Below are positions 1-9,799 of a stretch of DNA of 64,000 nucleotides, piece after piece. The stretch spans positions 1 through 64,000 of the forward strand of contig NZ_CAJGZN010000011.1 of the NCBI RefSeq assembly GCF_904846235.1. The letters are read 5' to 3'. How positions within the stretch are numbered: the stretch's first letter is position 1; each line of letters opens with the position of its first letter. Under the pieces are notes generated by a model, which was given only the letters and a program-made list of their open reading frames with translations, was not told where the DNA came from and searched no databases. Position numbers and translations under genes: made by a program. Origin of the DNA: Psychrobacter immobilis. GTDB lineage: Bacteria > Pseudomonadota > Gammaproteobacteria > Pseudomonadales > Moraxellaceae.

Positions 1-2
1 CA

Positions 3-83
3 GGTTTAATTGCTTATTGCTGGTTTCCCTATAAACCCACCATCAAAAATATGCCTCAGCAGGGACAGGTAGCAACATTGTAA
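3..83 (+). CDS. Possible 3' end of a gene cut by the window edge
   Basis: The only plus-strand frame open from the window edge for any length encodes about 26 residues and ends with TAA at 81-83. The residues begin with a hydrophobic stretch (GLIAYCWFPYK) and end polar (QQGQVATL), which could be the tail of a membrane or exported protein. It is too short to assign to a family and could be chance. The interval from here to the hairpin at 182 shows no other gene. Confidence 0.22.
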   Translation, partial: GLIAYCWFPYKPTIKNMPQQGQVATL

Positions 84-181
84 ATAGTATCAATGAGTTA
101 TAATGTGGCTTATCCCGAACTGGGGTTATAAATAGTTCCGATACTGCTGTTCGCTACTACTGTTGCTCAATATTGCCATAC

Positions 182-220
182 AAAAAGCGCCCATGCTATC
201 GATAGCATGGGCGCTTTTTG
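182..220 (-). terminator. Rho-independent terminator of the uracil permease gene
   Basis: A perfect inverted repeat built on GCGCCCATGCTATC / GATAGCATGGGCGC is flanked by A5 on one side and T5 on the other, so it can work in both directions. It lies about 65 bases beyond the permease stop codon and probably ends that transcript, and perhaps also a gene arriving from the left. Confidence 0.85.
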
Positions 221-285
221 TTAGATGAGATATGCTTTGACCATCTTTATTTGATAGGCGCAAACTTCACTCTCATCAGTATTAC

Positions 286-1710
286 TTATTTCGCTTCAGA
301 GCTTTGGTTAAACAAGGCATTCAACACAATAGCGGCTAAAGTAGCAGTACCGATACCGCCTAAATCAAAGCCACCCAAATGCAAGCTAAAATTACCAGTA
401 CCCATAATGACCGTTACTGCTGCAATAATCAGATTGCTGTTTTTACTAAAATCAATATGGCTATCGATCCAGATTTTTATCCCAGCAACCGTGATAAGGC
501 CGAAGACAACAATAGAAGCACCGCCCAATAGAGCCGCTGGGATGGTCTGAATGATCGCACCAAACTTTGGTGACAGTCCCAATATGATAGCAACCAAACC
601 TGCTACGACAAATATCGTCGTGCTATACACTTTGGTAACCGCCATGACACCGATGTTTTCAGCGTAAGTAGTAACACCTGTACCACCAAATCCTGCTGAA
701 AAGGTCGTGGCTAAACCGTCCGCCAAAAATGCTCGGCCCATATAAGGAGTTACACGAGCCTTGGTCATGCCCTCTACTGCCTTAAAGTGCCCTAGATTTT
801 CAGCCACCAAAATAAAGGCCACAGGTGCAATTAGGATAATAGCGCTCATCTCAAAGCGCGGCGTATGAATGCTTGGTAGTCCAAACCATGAAGCGGCGGC
901 TACCGTACTAAAATCAATCGCAGTACCAAAGCCTAAAATATTGGTCATGACGAAATAAGCAACGTACGACAGAACCAGACCGACGAGTAGCAACAGACGA
1001 CGCAACATACCGCGAGTAAATACTGCAACACCACTAATGAGCAATACGGTCAAGGTAGCCATCCAAGCATCAAACTGATTGGCAGACACGCCTTGAATGG
1101 TCACTGGCGCCAAGTTAAGACCGATAATCATGACAATCGCACCTGTCACGATAGGCGGCATCAAACGCTCAATCCAACCTGTACCTGTCTTCATCACTAG
1201 CAGACCAATCAATGCATAAATAATACCGCAGGCCATAATACCGCCTAGCGCAACATTTAGATTGTCATTGAACCCTGCGCCTGCATAAGCGGTCACCGCG
1301 ATGACTGGACCAATGAAAGCAAAGCTTGATCCCAAGTAGCTCGGCATGCGCCCACCGGTAATCATAAAGAACATTACCGTACAGATACCGGACATCAAGA
1401 TAGCTAAGTTAGGATCAAACCCCATTAATAAAGGCGCAAGCACAGTTGCACCAAACATGGCAAACGTATGCTGTATGCCGAGCAATACGCTTTTTGATGG
1501 AGGTAAATAGTCGTTGATACCGACTGGATCACGATCCAAGTCACCCTTATAAGGACGCCATGTCGGAAACCAACGGCCATTTTCAAAATCTGGATTGTGC
1601 GGATAATTGATAGCGGCTGAATCAATGCCTGCAGACTCCAAGGCATTTTGAGTCGATAGATCTTGAGCGCTATTGTCTGACGCTGATGAAGGGTCTTTTT
1701 GAGATGGCAT
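286..1710 (-). CDS. uraA: Uracil/pyrimidine permease, NCS2 family (UraA/RutG type)
   Basis: This 474-residue inner-membrane carrier belongs to the nucleobase:cation symporter-2 family and most likely imports uracil or a related pyrimidine. After a hydrophilic N-terminus of about 70 residues rich in Ser/Asp come roughly a dozen hydrophobic segments. Family motifs are visible: AENLGHFKAVEG in the middle and TTYAENIGVMAVTKVYS shortly after, which match the substrate-binding Glu-containing segments of UraA. The start is supported by AGGA nine bases before the ATG. The polar N-terminal extension is longer than in E. coli UraA. Xanthine or thymine specificity cannot be excluded from sequence alone. 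The gene stands alone, divergent from sdaA, with its own terminator. Confidence 0.88.
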   Translation of the reverse strand: MPSQKDPSSASDNSAQDLSTQNALESAGIDSAAINYPHNPDFENGRWFPTWRPYKGDLDRDPVGINDYLPPSKSVLLGIQHTFAMFGATVLAPLLMGFDPNLAILMSGICTVMFFMITGGRMPSYLGSSFAFIGPVIAVTAYAGAGFNDNLNVALGGIMACGIIYALIGLLVMKTGTGWIERLMPPIVTGAIVMIIGLNLAPVTIQGVSANQFDAWMATLTVLLISGVAVFTRGMLRRLLLLVGLVLSYVAYFVMTNILGFGTAIDFSTVAAASWFGLPSIHTPRFEMSAIILIAPVAFILVAENLGHFKAVEGMTKARVTPYMGRAFLADGLATTFSAGFGGTGVTTYAENIGVMAVTKVYSTTIFVVAGLVAIILGLSPKFGAIIQTIPAALLGGASIVVFGLITVAGIKIWIDSHIDFSKNSNLIIAAVTVIMGTGNFSLHLGGFDLGGIGTATLAAIVLNALFNQSSEAK

Positions 1711-2232
1711 GCGCGCTTGTCCTATGTGAGCTAAGCTAAAGTAATAGGCTAGAATAACTGATAAAATAAGAATATTAATAAATGGACATATTTCTAAGGG
1801 CTTGTATAAATAGCAGAACGTTAAGTCTTCCTATCTATAATATGTCATCCCAATTCATGCATTTATGTTGTAATATGACAAACCAAAAGTATTATTTGGT
1901 ATGATAGCCATATCTTGCTAGATGTATGAATACGGATATGTTTGACTGAAAAATTTAGTCTTTTTTAATCCGTCTTATTTTACGATGATAACCAACTTAC
2001 AGGATGTTACATAGTTGTTGACTGCGAGCATGATAACGGAGTTTCAAAATAAATAAAAGTTATTATTCAACTGCCCTCAGTGCTCATTTACCTTATAACC
2101 TTCATAAATAGTGTCTCGCGCCCACCTATCAATGGTGACTAGGAGCGACGGCTGTCTATTATATTTTTCACAAAAGCGCCCAATGCCATAGATAAAATAG
2201 GCTAAAGCGCTTAAAATTTTTGGTGACTTATT
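1711..2232. promoter_or_regulatory. Intergenic region with divergent promoters of uraA and sdaA
   Basis: This 522-base, AT-rich stretch separates two divergently transcribed genes, so it must hold both promoters. I see no gene, no long inverted repeat and no riboswitch that I recognise. The length upstream of sdaA would allow an untranslated leader. Confidence 0.5.
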
Positions 2233-3666
2233 ATGATCAGTGTTTTTGATTTATTTAAAATCGGCATCGGCCCATCCAGTTCGCATACAGTCGGACCGAT
2301 GGTCGCTGCAAACTTATTTTTGACCTCGCTAACTGAGCAGATGGAACTGACTGCAATTAAGACCATTGAGATTGAACTGTATGGCTCTTTGGCGGCGACT
2401 GGAAAAGGCCATGCAACAGATACCGCTATCTTGTTAGGACTGCTTGGACACACGCCTAGCACGATAGACACACGTATGACCAGTAGCTACCTATCTCCTA
2501 TCTTCTCTGACAAAATTCTCAATGTATCAGGCACGCATACGATTGCTTTTGATACAGAGCAAGACATCTACTGGTATGACGATACTGTGCTGCCTTATCA
2601 CCCTAATGCATTGACGCTACGCGCTATCTCAACTGAAGGCGTTCGCTATCAGCAGACTTATTATTCAGTCGGTGGTGGTTTTGTCATTAATGAAGAAGAT
2701 GCGACTAACCCTGACGAAGATCATGCCAGTCCGACCATCGATAGAGTTCCCTATCCGTTCAATAACGCAGCAGAGCTACTAGAGCAATGTCGTGAGCATG
2801 ATTTGAACATCAGCGAATTGGTACTGGCAAACGAATGTCACTTCCATACTAAAGAAGAAGTCTTTGCTTATCTAGATAGCATTTGGGAAGTGATGCAAGA
2901 CTGCGTCAAACAAGGCTGTGAAAATGGCGGTATCCTGCCGGGCGGATTAGATGTAAAGCGTCGTGCCCAAGATTTGCATACACAGCTGTGCGCTGAAAAA
3001 GACCAACCTATCACCAAAACTGATAAGTTAGCCGCTATGGACTGGGTCGATTTGTACGCGCTTGCCGTCAATGAAGAAAACGCCAATGGCGGCAAAGTAG
3101 TCACGGCTCCAACCAATGGCGCAGCAGGTATCATTCCTGCCGTACTGCACTACTATCGTGATTTTTTGCCCAACTACAGCCAAGATGGCGTTCGTAAGTT
3201 TTTGCTAAACGCCACCGCTATCGGTAGCCTTATCAAACAAAATGCTTCAATCTCTGGTGCTGAAGTTGGTTGCCAAGGTGAGGTTGGTTCGGCATGTGCA
3301 ATGGCAGGCTCTGCACTGGCAGAAATCATGAATGGCACGCCAGCCAAATGCTTAAATGCAGCTGAGATTGGTATTGAGCATAATCTAGGCCTTACTTGTG
3401 ATCCTATTGGCGGCTTGGTACAAGTGCCTTGTATCGAGCGTAATGCGATGGGCGCAGTCAAGGCAATCAATGCGGCGCGCCTAGCCTGTAGAGGCAATGG
3501 TCAACACTTCGTCTCTTTAGACAAAGCGATAGAGACGATGAAGCAAACAGGTGCCGATATGTCTGATAAATATAAAGAGACGGCACGAGGCGGCCTGGCG
3601 GTTTATGCTGATAATAGAATCCCTACAGCAACGCGCGGTGTTAGCGTCAACTACAGTCAATGCTAA
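2233..3666 (+). CDS. sdaA: L-serine ammonia-lyase, single-chain iron-sulfur type
   Basis: This enzyme deaminates L-serine to pyruvate and ammonia in the cytoplasm using an oxygen-sensitive [4Fe-4S] cluster rather than PLP. The 477-residue chain opens with the beta-domain signature FKIGIGPSSSHTVGPM and carries the alpha domain in its second half (APTNGAAGIIPAVLHYY; SGAEVGCQGEVGSACAMAG; LTCDPIGGLVQVPCIERNA), including the cysteines expected to hold the cluster. Length is close to E. coli SdaA/SdaB (about 455). A strong hairpin with a U-run follows, and a divergent promoter region precedes it, so it is probably monocistronic. Assignment to the family is secure; the choice between sdaA and sdaB as a name is arbitrary. 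Confidence 0.95.
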   Translation: MISVFDLFKIGIGPSSSHTVGPMVAANLFLTSLTEQMELTAIKTIEIELYGSLAATGKGHATDTAILLGLLGHTPSTIDTRMTSSYLSPIFSDKILNVSGTHTIAFDTEQDIYWYDDTVLPYHPNALTLRAISTEGVRYQQTYYSVGGGFVINEEDATNPDEDHASPTIDRVPYPFNNAAELLEQCREHDLNISELVLANECHFHTKEEVFAYLDSIWEVMQDCVKQGCENGGILPGGLDVKRRAQDLHTQLCAEKDQPITKTDKLAAMDWVDLYALAVNEENANGGKVVTAPTNGAAGIIPAVLHYYRDFLPNYSQDGVRKFLLNATAIGSLIKQNASISGAEVGCQGEVGSACAMAGSALAEIMNGTPAKCLNAAEIGIEHNLGLTCDPIGGLVQVPCIERNAMGAVKAINAARLACRGNGQHFVSLDKAIETMKQTGADMSDKYKETARGGLAVYADNRIPTATRGVSVNYSQC

Positions 3667-3706
3667 TTTGATTTCTCAGAACATAATTTACTAACAATAA
3701 ACACGT

Positions 3707-3738
3707 AAAAAGGCCTCTAACGAATTAGAGGCCTTTTT
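3707..3738 (+). terminator. Rho-independent terminator of sdaA
   Basis: AAAAAGGCCTCTAA-CGAA-TTAGAGGCCTTTTT forms a perfect stem with a U-run about 45 bases after the sdaA stop. It faces the end of the convergent lipoprotein gene and may serve both. Confidence 0.9.
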
Positions 3739-3792
3739 GTCAGGTATAACTGCTTTTATAACTGGTTTATCGTCTATATAGTGCTATCAATA

Positions 3793-4191
3793 TTATTCAG
3801 CAGTTTTTGATACCACTTCGTTTAGAATCCATACTGGCTGCACTACGTTTGAGCCTTCTGCTATTACTGCTTCTTGGCGTACATCTAGGACATAACGATA
3901 GTTCGGCTCATAGGTAAAGCCTTGAATATTACCGTTTAGCGTAGTGTAGTTTTTCTGATAGGTCTGACGATACTGCAAGCACTGTGATTCAACCATGCTG
4001 CCATCAGTAGCAGTCAAGTCGCATACTGCTTTACGCGGTGCGATTTCTACTTCAAAACTTGGGATGTTTACTACTTTTACATTCATAGGTTGTCCTTCAA
4101 CAACCATCGTACGCTCATTGTCCATACCCATCGTAGAGCAACCAGAAAGGGCAAAAGTTGTCATCAATGCTGCAAGTGCTAATTTCTTCAT
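3793..4191 (-). CDS. Small outer- or inner-membrane lipoprotein of unknown function
   Basis: The 132-residue product begins with a clear lipoprotein signal peptide: MKK, a hydrophobic run, then the lipobox LSGC with the acylated cysteine at residue 18, followed by STMG. Position +2 is Ser, which usually goes with outer-membrane sorting. The mature part has two further cysteines (VCDLT and SQCLQ) that could form a disulfide, and no motif that I can link to a named family. AGGATTG just before the ATG supports the start. It is flanked by terminators on both sides and seems to be a single-gene unit. Confidence 0.8.
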   Translation of the reverse strand: MKKLALAALMTTFALSGCSTMGMDNERTMVVEGQPMNVKVVNIPSFEVEIAPRKAVCDLTATDGSMVESQCLQYRQTYQKNYTTLNGNIQGFTYEPNYRYVLDVRQEAVIAEGSNVVQPVWILNEVVSKTAE

Positions 4192-4472
4192 TATTCAATC
4201 CTCAGATAATTGTTATTGATTCTTTAGTGCTGGCTTATTTATTGATTTAGCTACTAACTTATTGTTACTTAGATAAAGTTGTTATTTCGAATATTTTATC
4301 TTGCTTTGATACAAGCTAATAAGGCTGTTTGCTTCTTACTGAAACCAGTATAGGTCGCTAGTCGTCTTACCCTCTATGACTGCTTTGTAAAGTAACGTCA
4401 GCTTTTGCAACTGATGTTAATGAAGCGTATTGAATAGCGGAGTTATTTGCTACTGAGAAGATGATTGACATC

Positions 4473-4502
4473 AAAAAGCCAGAACAATATTTGTTCTGGC
4501 TC
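4473..4502 (-). terminator. Rho-independent terminator of argJ
   Basis: On the reverse strand GCCAGAACAA-ATA-TTGTTCTGGC is followed by T5, about 40 bases after the argJ stop. The remaining interval up to the lipoprotein start (4192-4472) contains that gene's promoter but nothing else that I can identify. Confidence 0.85.
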
Positions 4503-4539
4503 TTATACAACTATGCAAATTCTGTTTTGTTAAGAATGA

Positions 4540-5763
4540 CTAGCTACGATAATCAGCGTTTATTTTGACGTAATCGTATGACAAGTCGCAGGTATATACG
4601 GTATCGCTAGCATCACCACGTGCAAGGTCGATATGGATGGTAATCTCAGGTCGACTCATGACTGTTTTACCCGCCTCTTCTATATAGTCAGGTGCAACAC
4701 CACCATTCTGGCAAATCATTACCTCATCTAGATATACATTGACTTGCTCTGTGTCTAGATCTTCGATACCAGCATAGCCCACTGCTGCTAATATGCGTCC
4801 CCAGTTAGCATCACTAGCAAAGAATGCCGTTTTTACCAAGGGTGAATGTGCGACTGCATAAGCCACATCGCAGCACTCTTGCGTGGTTTGACCACCAGTC
4901 ACTTTGACCGTCATGAATTTAGTAGCGCCTTCGCCATCACGCACAATCAGTTGTGCCAGACGGACAAACACATCAACCAATGCATCGAATACAGGCTGGT
5001 AATCCGGATGCTCTGTGCTATCAATCACCTCTGAGCTAGCAGCACCTGTTGCAATCAACACACAACAATCATTGGTTGAGGTATCGCCATCGACAGTGAT
5101 GCGGTTGAAAGACTGCTCATTGATAGCGCTTAGCATCTCTTGTAATAAGTCAGCAGCGATATTAGCATCTGTCGCCACATAGCCCAGCATAGTCGCCATA
5201 TTTGGGCGTATCATTCCTGAGCCTTTAGACATACCAGTGACATGATAGCTAGTACCTGCTACATCAATTTTTTGGCTGGATAATTTAGGAATAGTATCTG
5301 TCGTGCGAATGCCATTAGCAGCAACTAGCCAGCTATCAGGCGCTAGATTAGCCAATGCATTATCCAGACCTGCGATGACCGCATCACTATTTAACGGTTC
5401 ACCAATCACACCAGTAGAGAATGGCAATATCGTATTGCTATCTACACCAGCCTTTTCAGCCAATGCTGTACAGATATCAATGGCTCGGCGCTTTCCATCA
5501 GCGCCCGTACCTGCATTTGCGTTACCAGTATTAGTGACTAAATAGCGCGGACTAACCTTAGCAAAGTGCTCACGCAATACTCGCACTGGCGCAGCGCAAA
5601 AGGTGTTTTTAGTGGTGACAACCGCAGTAGTAGCTTTGTCAGATATTTCGATGACTACTAGATCATCGCGGTCTTTATAACGGACGCCTGCCGCTGTGGC
5701 ACTGAGTTTGATACCATCGATAGGATAGATAACGTCAGGTACTGATACATTTCCAACAGCCAT
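4540..5763 (-). CDS. argJ: Bifunctional ornithine acetyltransferase / N-acetylglutamate synthase
   Basis: ArgJ moves the acetyl group from N-acetylornithine to glutamate in the cyclic arginine pathway, and the bifunctional forms also acetylate glutamate from acetyl-CoA. The precursor cleaves itself at a conserved Thr: here KGSGMIRPNMA-TML, Thr191 counted from the chosen start, gives alpha and beta chains. The C-terminus carries DLSYDYVKINADYRS, typical of the family. The reading frame is open seven codons further up (5784), but AAGGATC sits about six bases before the ATG at 5763 and the resulting product, beginning MAVGNVSVP, has the usual length (407). It is separated from xthA by 190 bases and ends at its own terminator. 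Confidence 0.95.
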   Translation of the reverse strand: MAVGNVSVPDVIYPIDGIKLSATAAGVRYKDRDDLVVIEISDKATTAVVTTKNTFCAAPVRVLREHFAKVSPRYLVTNTGNANAGTGADGKRRAIDICTALAEKAGVDSNTILPFSTGVIGEPLNSDAVIAGLDNALANLAPDSWLVAANGIRTTDTIPKLSSQKIDVAGTSYHVTGMSKGSGMIRPNMATMLGYVATDANIAADLLQEMLSAINEQSFNRITVDGDTSTNDCCVLIATGAASSEVIDSTEHPDYQPVFDALVDVFVRLAQLIVRDGEGATKFMTVKVTGGQTTQECCDVAYAVAHSPLVKTAFFASDANWGRILAAVGYAGIEDLDTEQVNVYLDEVMICQNGGVAPDYIEEAGKTVMSRPEITIHIDLARGDASDTVYTCDLSYDYVKINADYRS

Positions 5764-5953
5764 AATAAGATCCTTATTTTTCAATTTTTATCGTTATTTA
5801 CGGAATACGAAGTGATAAATATATAGTCAGTTTAAGACAATTTAAATATAAGGATAACTAGCTACAGCACTACAATAAGCAGACTGAACAAGCTAATCAT
5901 CGTATCTAATTGACATTAGATTGACTATATATAGGTATCACGGTATATAAGTA

Positions 5954-6778
5954 TTACGGTTTCTTTAAGTCAAATGCCGACCAAATCGGTGCATGGTCAG
6001 ACGGTTTTTCCATAGCACGTAGCTCATAACTGATACCAGCATCGATACATTTATCGATTAGATCTGAGGTACATAGGATATGATCAATGCGTAACCCGCG
6101 CTTAGGTTCATCATTGAAGCCGCGACTGCGATAATCAAACCAACTGTATAACTCGGTGCTCTCTGGATAATGCAGGCGGTAAGTGTCTGTCAGCTCACGT
6201 GACATCAGTGCTGAATACCATTCGCGCTCTTCTGGCAGAAATGAGGTTTTTCTGTTTTTCAACCAACGCTTAGCATTAACTTCACCAATACCAATATCGA
6301 TATCTTCTGGTGCAATATTCATATCACCCATGACGATAATCGAACGACCTTCCGCTTTTAGCGTATCAATATAAGCCATCAAATTGGCATAATAAGCGCG
6401 CTTCATTGGAAATTTGGTCGGGTGATCTTGGCTCTCTCCTTGCGGAAAGTAACCATTGAGTATATCCACTTCACGACCTTCAAACTCATAACGTGCATGG
6501 ATAAAGCGCTTTTGGGCTTCTTCATCTTCGCCAGGAAAGCCTTTTTGTACAAATACAGGTGCAGCTTTGGATAAGAGTGCAACGCCGTAATGCCCTTTTT
6601 GCCCAAAATACTCGACATGGTAGCCCAGACCTTCAATATCGCTAAGCGGAAATTGATCATCATGCACCTTGGTTTCTTGTAGGCCCATGACATCAGGATC
6701 GATTACCTTGCGCACCGCCTCGAGCTGATGCTGACGTGCACGGATACCATTGACGTTAAAACTGACAAAACGGGTCAT
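5954..6778 (-). CDS. xthA: Exodeoxyribonuclease III (AP endonuclease)
   Basis: This is a Mg-dependent 3'-5' exonuclease and apurinic-site endonuclease acting in base-excision repair. The 274-residue protein shows the Exo III motifs in order: SFNVNGIRAR near the N-terminus, LQETKV (metal-binding Glu), YFPQGES, GDMNIAP (catalytic Asp and Asn), RIDHILCT and the terminal PSDHAPIWSAF with the catalytic His. It has nearly the length of E. coli XthA (268). AGGA six bases before the ATG supports the start. No partner gene is obvious; argJ lies 190 bases downstream on the same strand. Confidence 0.95.
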   Translation of the reverse strand: MTRFVSFNVNGIRARQHQLEAVRKVIDPDVMGLQETKVHDDQFPLSDIEGLGYHVEYFGQKGHYGVALLSKAAPVFVQKGFPGEDEEAQKRFIHARYEFEGREVDILNGYFPQGESQDHPTKFPMKRAYYANLMAYIDTLKAEGRSIIVMGDMNIAPEDIDIGIGEVNAKRWLKNRKTSFLPEEREWYSALMSRELTDTYRLHYPESTELYSWFDYRSRGFNDEPKRGLRIDHILCTSDLIDKCIDAGISYELRAMEKPSDHAPIWSAFDLKKP

Positions 6779-6983
6779 AAACTGTCCTATACTGATTGGT
6801 TAGAATATAGCGCTCTATAAATGGGTGAAATATAAACGACTATGATAACAAATGTAAGCGGTTCTAGCGGTTGCATGGCCTGATATCTTGAGCTAGAGTA
6901 ACTCTATTATAAGCACTATCTATTATTGGTCTATCTGAAACACTTTTATTCAACAATACTTATTAAAAATATCGAGCATCACT

Positions 6984-7571
6984 ATGACAACAATTAAGCA
7001 AAAAAATACGACATCAGCCATGAATGAGGACACCAAACCATTATTTGCTAAAGATTATAACGTCTATATTAACCATACTGATGCTGGCGGTATAGTCTAT
7101 CACGCCAATCATTTGGTGTTTTTTGAAAACTGCCGACGCGACTGGTTTACTGAGCTGGGCTTAAATGGGTATTTTTTGCAGACTGACAGTGGTGAAGTGC
7201 AGCATTTTGTCGTGAGTCAGGCCGACTTGCAATACAAAAGAGCCATTCTATTAGATGAGGTAATTAGTGTACGTATTGATAAAGTAGAGCTAAAACCTGC
7301 CAGCATCATATTTTACCAAAGCATATACCGCAATCTACCGAATCATAGTACTACTGAAACAAATGATAGCCAGCTACTAAGCAGTACCAAAATCGTCATT
7401 GCCTGCGTACAAAACCTTGTCAAACCAGAGCCAATGAGTAATGATGAAATAGGCAGCGATAAACAAGATACTGCAGCGACAACCCCACCAATGCGTCCTA
7501 TTCGTGTGCCAAAAAAACTGCGCGTTACGATCGAACAAGCTATCGCTGAGCAAGTAAATGGTCAGCAGTAG
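6984..7571 (+). CDS. Acyl-CoA thioesterase, YbgC/4-hydroxybenzoyl-CoA hotdog family
   Basis: The protein has the hotdog thioesterase signature NHTDAGGIVYHANHLVFFE, in which the Asp is the catalytic residue of the YbgC/4HBT type, followed by CRRDWFTELG. Such enzymes hydrolyse acyl-CoA or acyl-ACP thioesters in the cytoplasm. At 195 residues it is longer than YbgC (about 135), and the excess sits in two polar stretches: NHSTTETNDSQ near residue 117 and a Ser/Asp/Thr-rich segment near residues 153-170. It is not beside tolQ, the usual context of ybgC, so a role with the Tol-Pal system is not indicated. Its last 14 bases overlap the start of the ABC ATPase gene, suggesting coupled translation. 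Confidence 0.8.
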   Translation: MTTIKQKNTTSAMNEDTKPLFAKDYNVYINHTDAGGIVYHANHLVFFENCRRDWFTELGLNGYFLQTDSGEVQHFVVSQADLQYKRAILLDEVISVRIDKVELKPASIIFYQSIYRNLPNHSTTETNDSQLLSSTKIVIACVQNLVKPEPMSNDEIGSDKQDTAATTPPMRPIRVPKKLRVTIEQAIAEQVNGQQ

Positions 7572-8415
7572 AACTGCTATGAGCATAGATACGGGTAGCG
7601 TGTTGCTTGAATTTGATAACCTATGGGTACATAGCCAACGGACGATAAGTACTCATAGCATTAAAGATAGCAAAGAAGCCTCGAATAAAATCTCTATGCC
7701 GTCTAGCATTTATCAAAAATGGACAAGCAAGCCAGCCGCAAACACTTCACTGGATAAAGAGCCATCAATTCATGATCGAACGCTAATAAGCGGTGCGAGC
7801 GGTACGCTATTGTCAGGGCAAGTCACTGTTTTGACAGGAGCGTCTGGTAGCGGTAAATCGGTACTGCTACGAGTATTAGCAGGATTACTGCCCATGAACA
7901 GCGGTACTGTTCGTTTGAGCAATGACACGTCGAGTAATGTTTATCACGATATTCATAAGACTGCACCTGTACTATGGCGCAAGCAAGTTGCCCTACTCGC
8001 TCAACATCCACAGCTGTTAGACGGCAGTGTCCTTGAAAACTTACAAATGCCTTATCAATTGCACGCTCACCAGTCGCAGACTTTTAACATAGACTGGCAT
8101 GTTGCTCAGCTTCAACACTTAGATAGAAGTGCAGATTTTTTGCAACAGGACGCCAAGCATTTATCTGGTGGCGAGCGCCAACTGGTCAATACATTGCGTC
8201 TATTACAGTTCAATCCACAAGTTCTATTGCTAGATGAGCCAACTGCTGCTTTGGACATGGGCACTTCAGCACAGCTAGTCAACTTAATCATCAACTGGTT
8301 ACACGTAGATGCGCAGCGCACACTCCTATGGGTAACTCACGACACAAAAGATATCATGCCTTTGGCAAATAGACATTGGCATATGCAAGCAGGTGTACTC
8401 ACCGCAGACTCTTGA
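7558..8415 (+). CDS. fetA: ABC transporter ATP-binding protein, FetA (YbbL) type
   Basis: This is the ATPase partner of the following FetB-like permease; in E. coli FetAB is linked to iron export and peroxide resistance. Motifs are complete: Walker A GASGSGKS, the LSGGERQLV signature, Walker B VLLLDEPTAALD and the switch His in WVTHD. At 285 residues it is about 60 longer than E. coli FetA. The extra length is an Ile/Ser/Lys-rich stretch (about residues 27-75) between the first strand (LLEFDNLWV) and the LSGQVTVLTG strand. The start overlaps the thioesterase stop; a second ATG at 7579 is possible and neither has a strong Shine-Dalgarno. Substrate is inferred from the pairing only. Confidence 0.8.
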   Translation: MVSSRTAMSIDTGSVLLEFDNLWVHSQRTISTHSIKDSKEASNKISMPSSIYQKWTSKPAANTSLDKEPSIHDRTLISGASGTLLSGQVTVLTGASGSGKSVLLRVLAGLLPMNSGTVRLSNDTSSNVYHDIHKTAPVLWRKQVALLAQHPQLLDGSVLENLQMPYQLHAHQSQTFNIDWHVAQLQHLDRSADFLQQDAKHLSGGERQLVNTLRLLQFNPQVLLLDEPTAALDMGTSAQLVNLIINWLHVDAQRTLLWVTHDTKDIMPLANRHWHMQAGVLTADS

Positions 8416-8562
8416 CATCCTCTTGATTGGCAATATTTAATCAAATGAGTAAGTCTTCATATAGCTGCTCGGACAATTTAGCACGTTAATAACTTCAACC
8501 CTCACCATATATTATTACCATAATTACTTCCTAAATAAGCTCATACGAGTGGTACGAATGAT

Positions 8563-9339
8563 ATGCAAATTTTTCTCACTTATAGTGATATTGCTCTTGC
8601 CAGTAGTTTAATTATTATCGTGTTACTCATCTCTTGGCGCTTACGGTTAAGACTAAGCAAGACCCTTTTGATAGCGGCACTTCGTACGATTATACAGCTT
8701 AGCTTTATTGGGCTGATACTGGCGTGGATTTTTGCACGTGAACAATGGTATGAAGTACTACTTATCTTAACGGTCATGACTCTAATTGCAGGAAGTGCCG
8801 CCAAAAATCGCGTTAAACGTAGCTATAAGGGGTTATTAACAGATACGCTATTGGCAGTCGGTATCTCAGCAATACTAGTAACGGCGATTGCGATTATAGC
8901 AATTTTGAATGTGCAGCCTTGGTATACACCGCAATTCATTATTCCTATATTAGGCCTGATATTAGGGAACTCTCTGACTGCTATTTCGTTGACGAGCAAT
9001 CAATTGATCGAATCCTTTCATGAGCAATCAGGGCGTATCGAGATGATGCTCAGTCTATCTGCTAAGCCATTCGAAGCCGTCCATGAGCAGATAAAAGCAG
9101 CTATCACTAATGGCATGACTCCAACTTTAAACTCTATGCTAGTCGTCGGTATTGTTAGTTTACCAGGCATGATGACGGGTCAAATCCTAGCAGGCGCCGA
9201 TCCTACTCAAGCCGTACGCTATCAAATAGTTACTATGTTCCTGATATGTGTCAGCAGCACGCTTGGCTGCACTATCAGTGCATTACTCATTTATCGACGT
9301 TTCTTTAATAAAAAAGATCAATTTATTTTACCGCAATAA
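8563..9339 (+). CDS. fetB: FetB (YbbM)-type inner-membrane permease, UPF0014 family
   Basis: The 258-residue protein is hydrophobic throughout, with about seven membrane segments, and carries the family's hallmarks: RTIIQLSFIGLILAW near the N-terminus, PILGLILGNSLTAISL, and GMTPTLNSMLVVGIVSLPGM, which is the most conserved part of the FetB/ALS3-like family. Together with the preceding ATPase it should form an exporter; iron or another metal is the substrate inferred from E. coli. A 147-base gap separates the two genes, longer than in most FetAB operons, with no terminator seen. Confidence 0.85.
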   Translation: MQIFLTYSDIALASSLIIIVLLISWRLRLRLSKTLLIAALRTIIQLSFIGLILAWIFAREQWYEVLLILTVMTLIAGSAAKNRVKRSYKGLLTDTLLAVGISAILVTAIAIIAILNVQPWYTPQFIIPILGLILGNSLTAISLTSNQLIESFHEQSGRIEMMLSLSAKPFEAVHEQIKAAITNGMTPTLNSMLVVGIVSLPGMMTGQILAGADPTQAVRYQIVTMFLICVSSTLGCTISALLIYRRFFNKKDQFILPQ

Positions 9340-9489
9340 TTTTGGCATTTACATTCCTGTGTTTTTTGTCAGCTTACCAACATTAATTATCTAATCCTTC
9401 TTTTGTCAGCCAACAAAGTTACTATATTCTTATAAGTTAATATATGTACTGATCAGTATCGCTTACTGTTATTGTTTTAGACTAAATTC

Positions 9490-9515
9490 ATGCTAATGTA
9501 TTGCTCAAATGTATC
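9490..9515 (+). promoter_or_regulatory. Sequence block shared by the two acyl-CoA ligase upstream regions, copy 1
   Basis: ATGCTAATGTATTGC followed by TCAAATGTATC matches 22 of 26 positions of the block at 11816-11841. Both lie roughly 310-320 bases before the respective start codon. It may be a regulator site or a relic of the duplication. The 460-base region 9340-9799 otherwise shows no gene; a TTGACA at 9742 could be a -35 box for this copy. Confidence 0.45.
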
Positions 9516-9799
9516 GTTTTTTTGATACTTTATTTGTAAGCAGCAGATAAATAGTTTTAGAACGAGCATTATTTTTATTACTGAACTTTTTGTTTATTTG
9601 TTCTATTTAATGCTTTATCTAAATACTCATTAAATAGAATGCTGTTATAGCAGCAAAAGACTAGCTATTAATCAATAGACAGGGATGCTATTGAAGATGG
9701 TATATACCACCTAAATAAGTGGTGGTTTGTACTATTGATAGATTGACAAATACCTTTTCAAAATACTTTAGCCTATACCAAATCGCAAGGATGCTAACT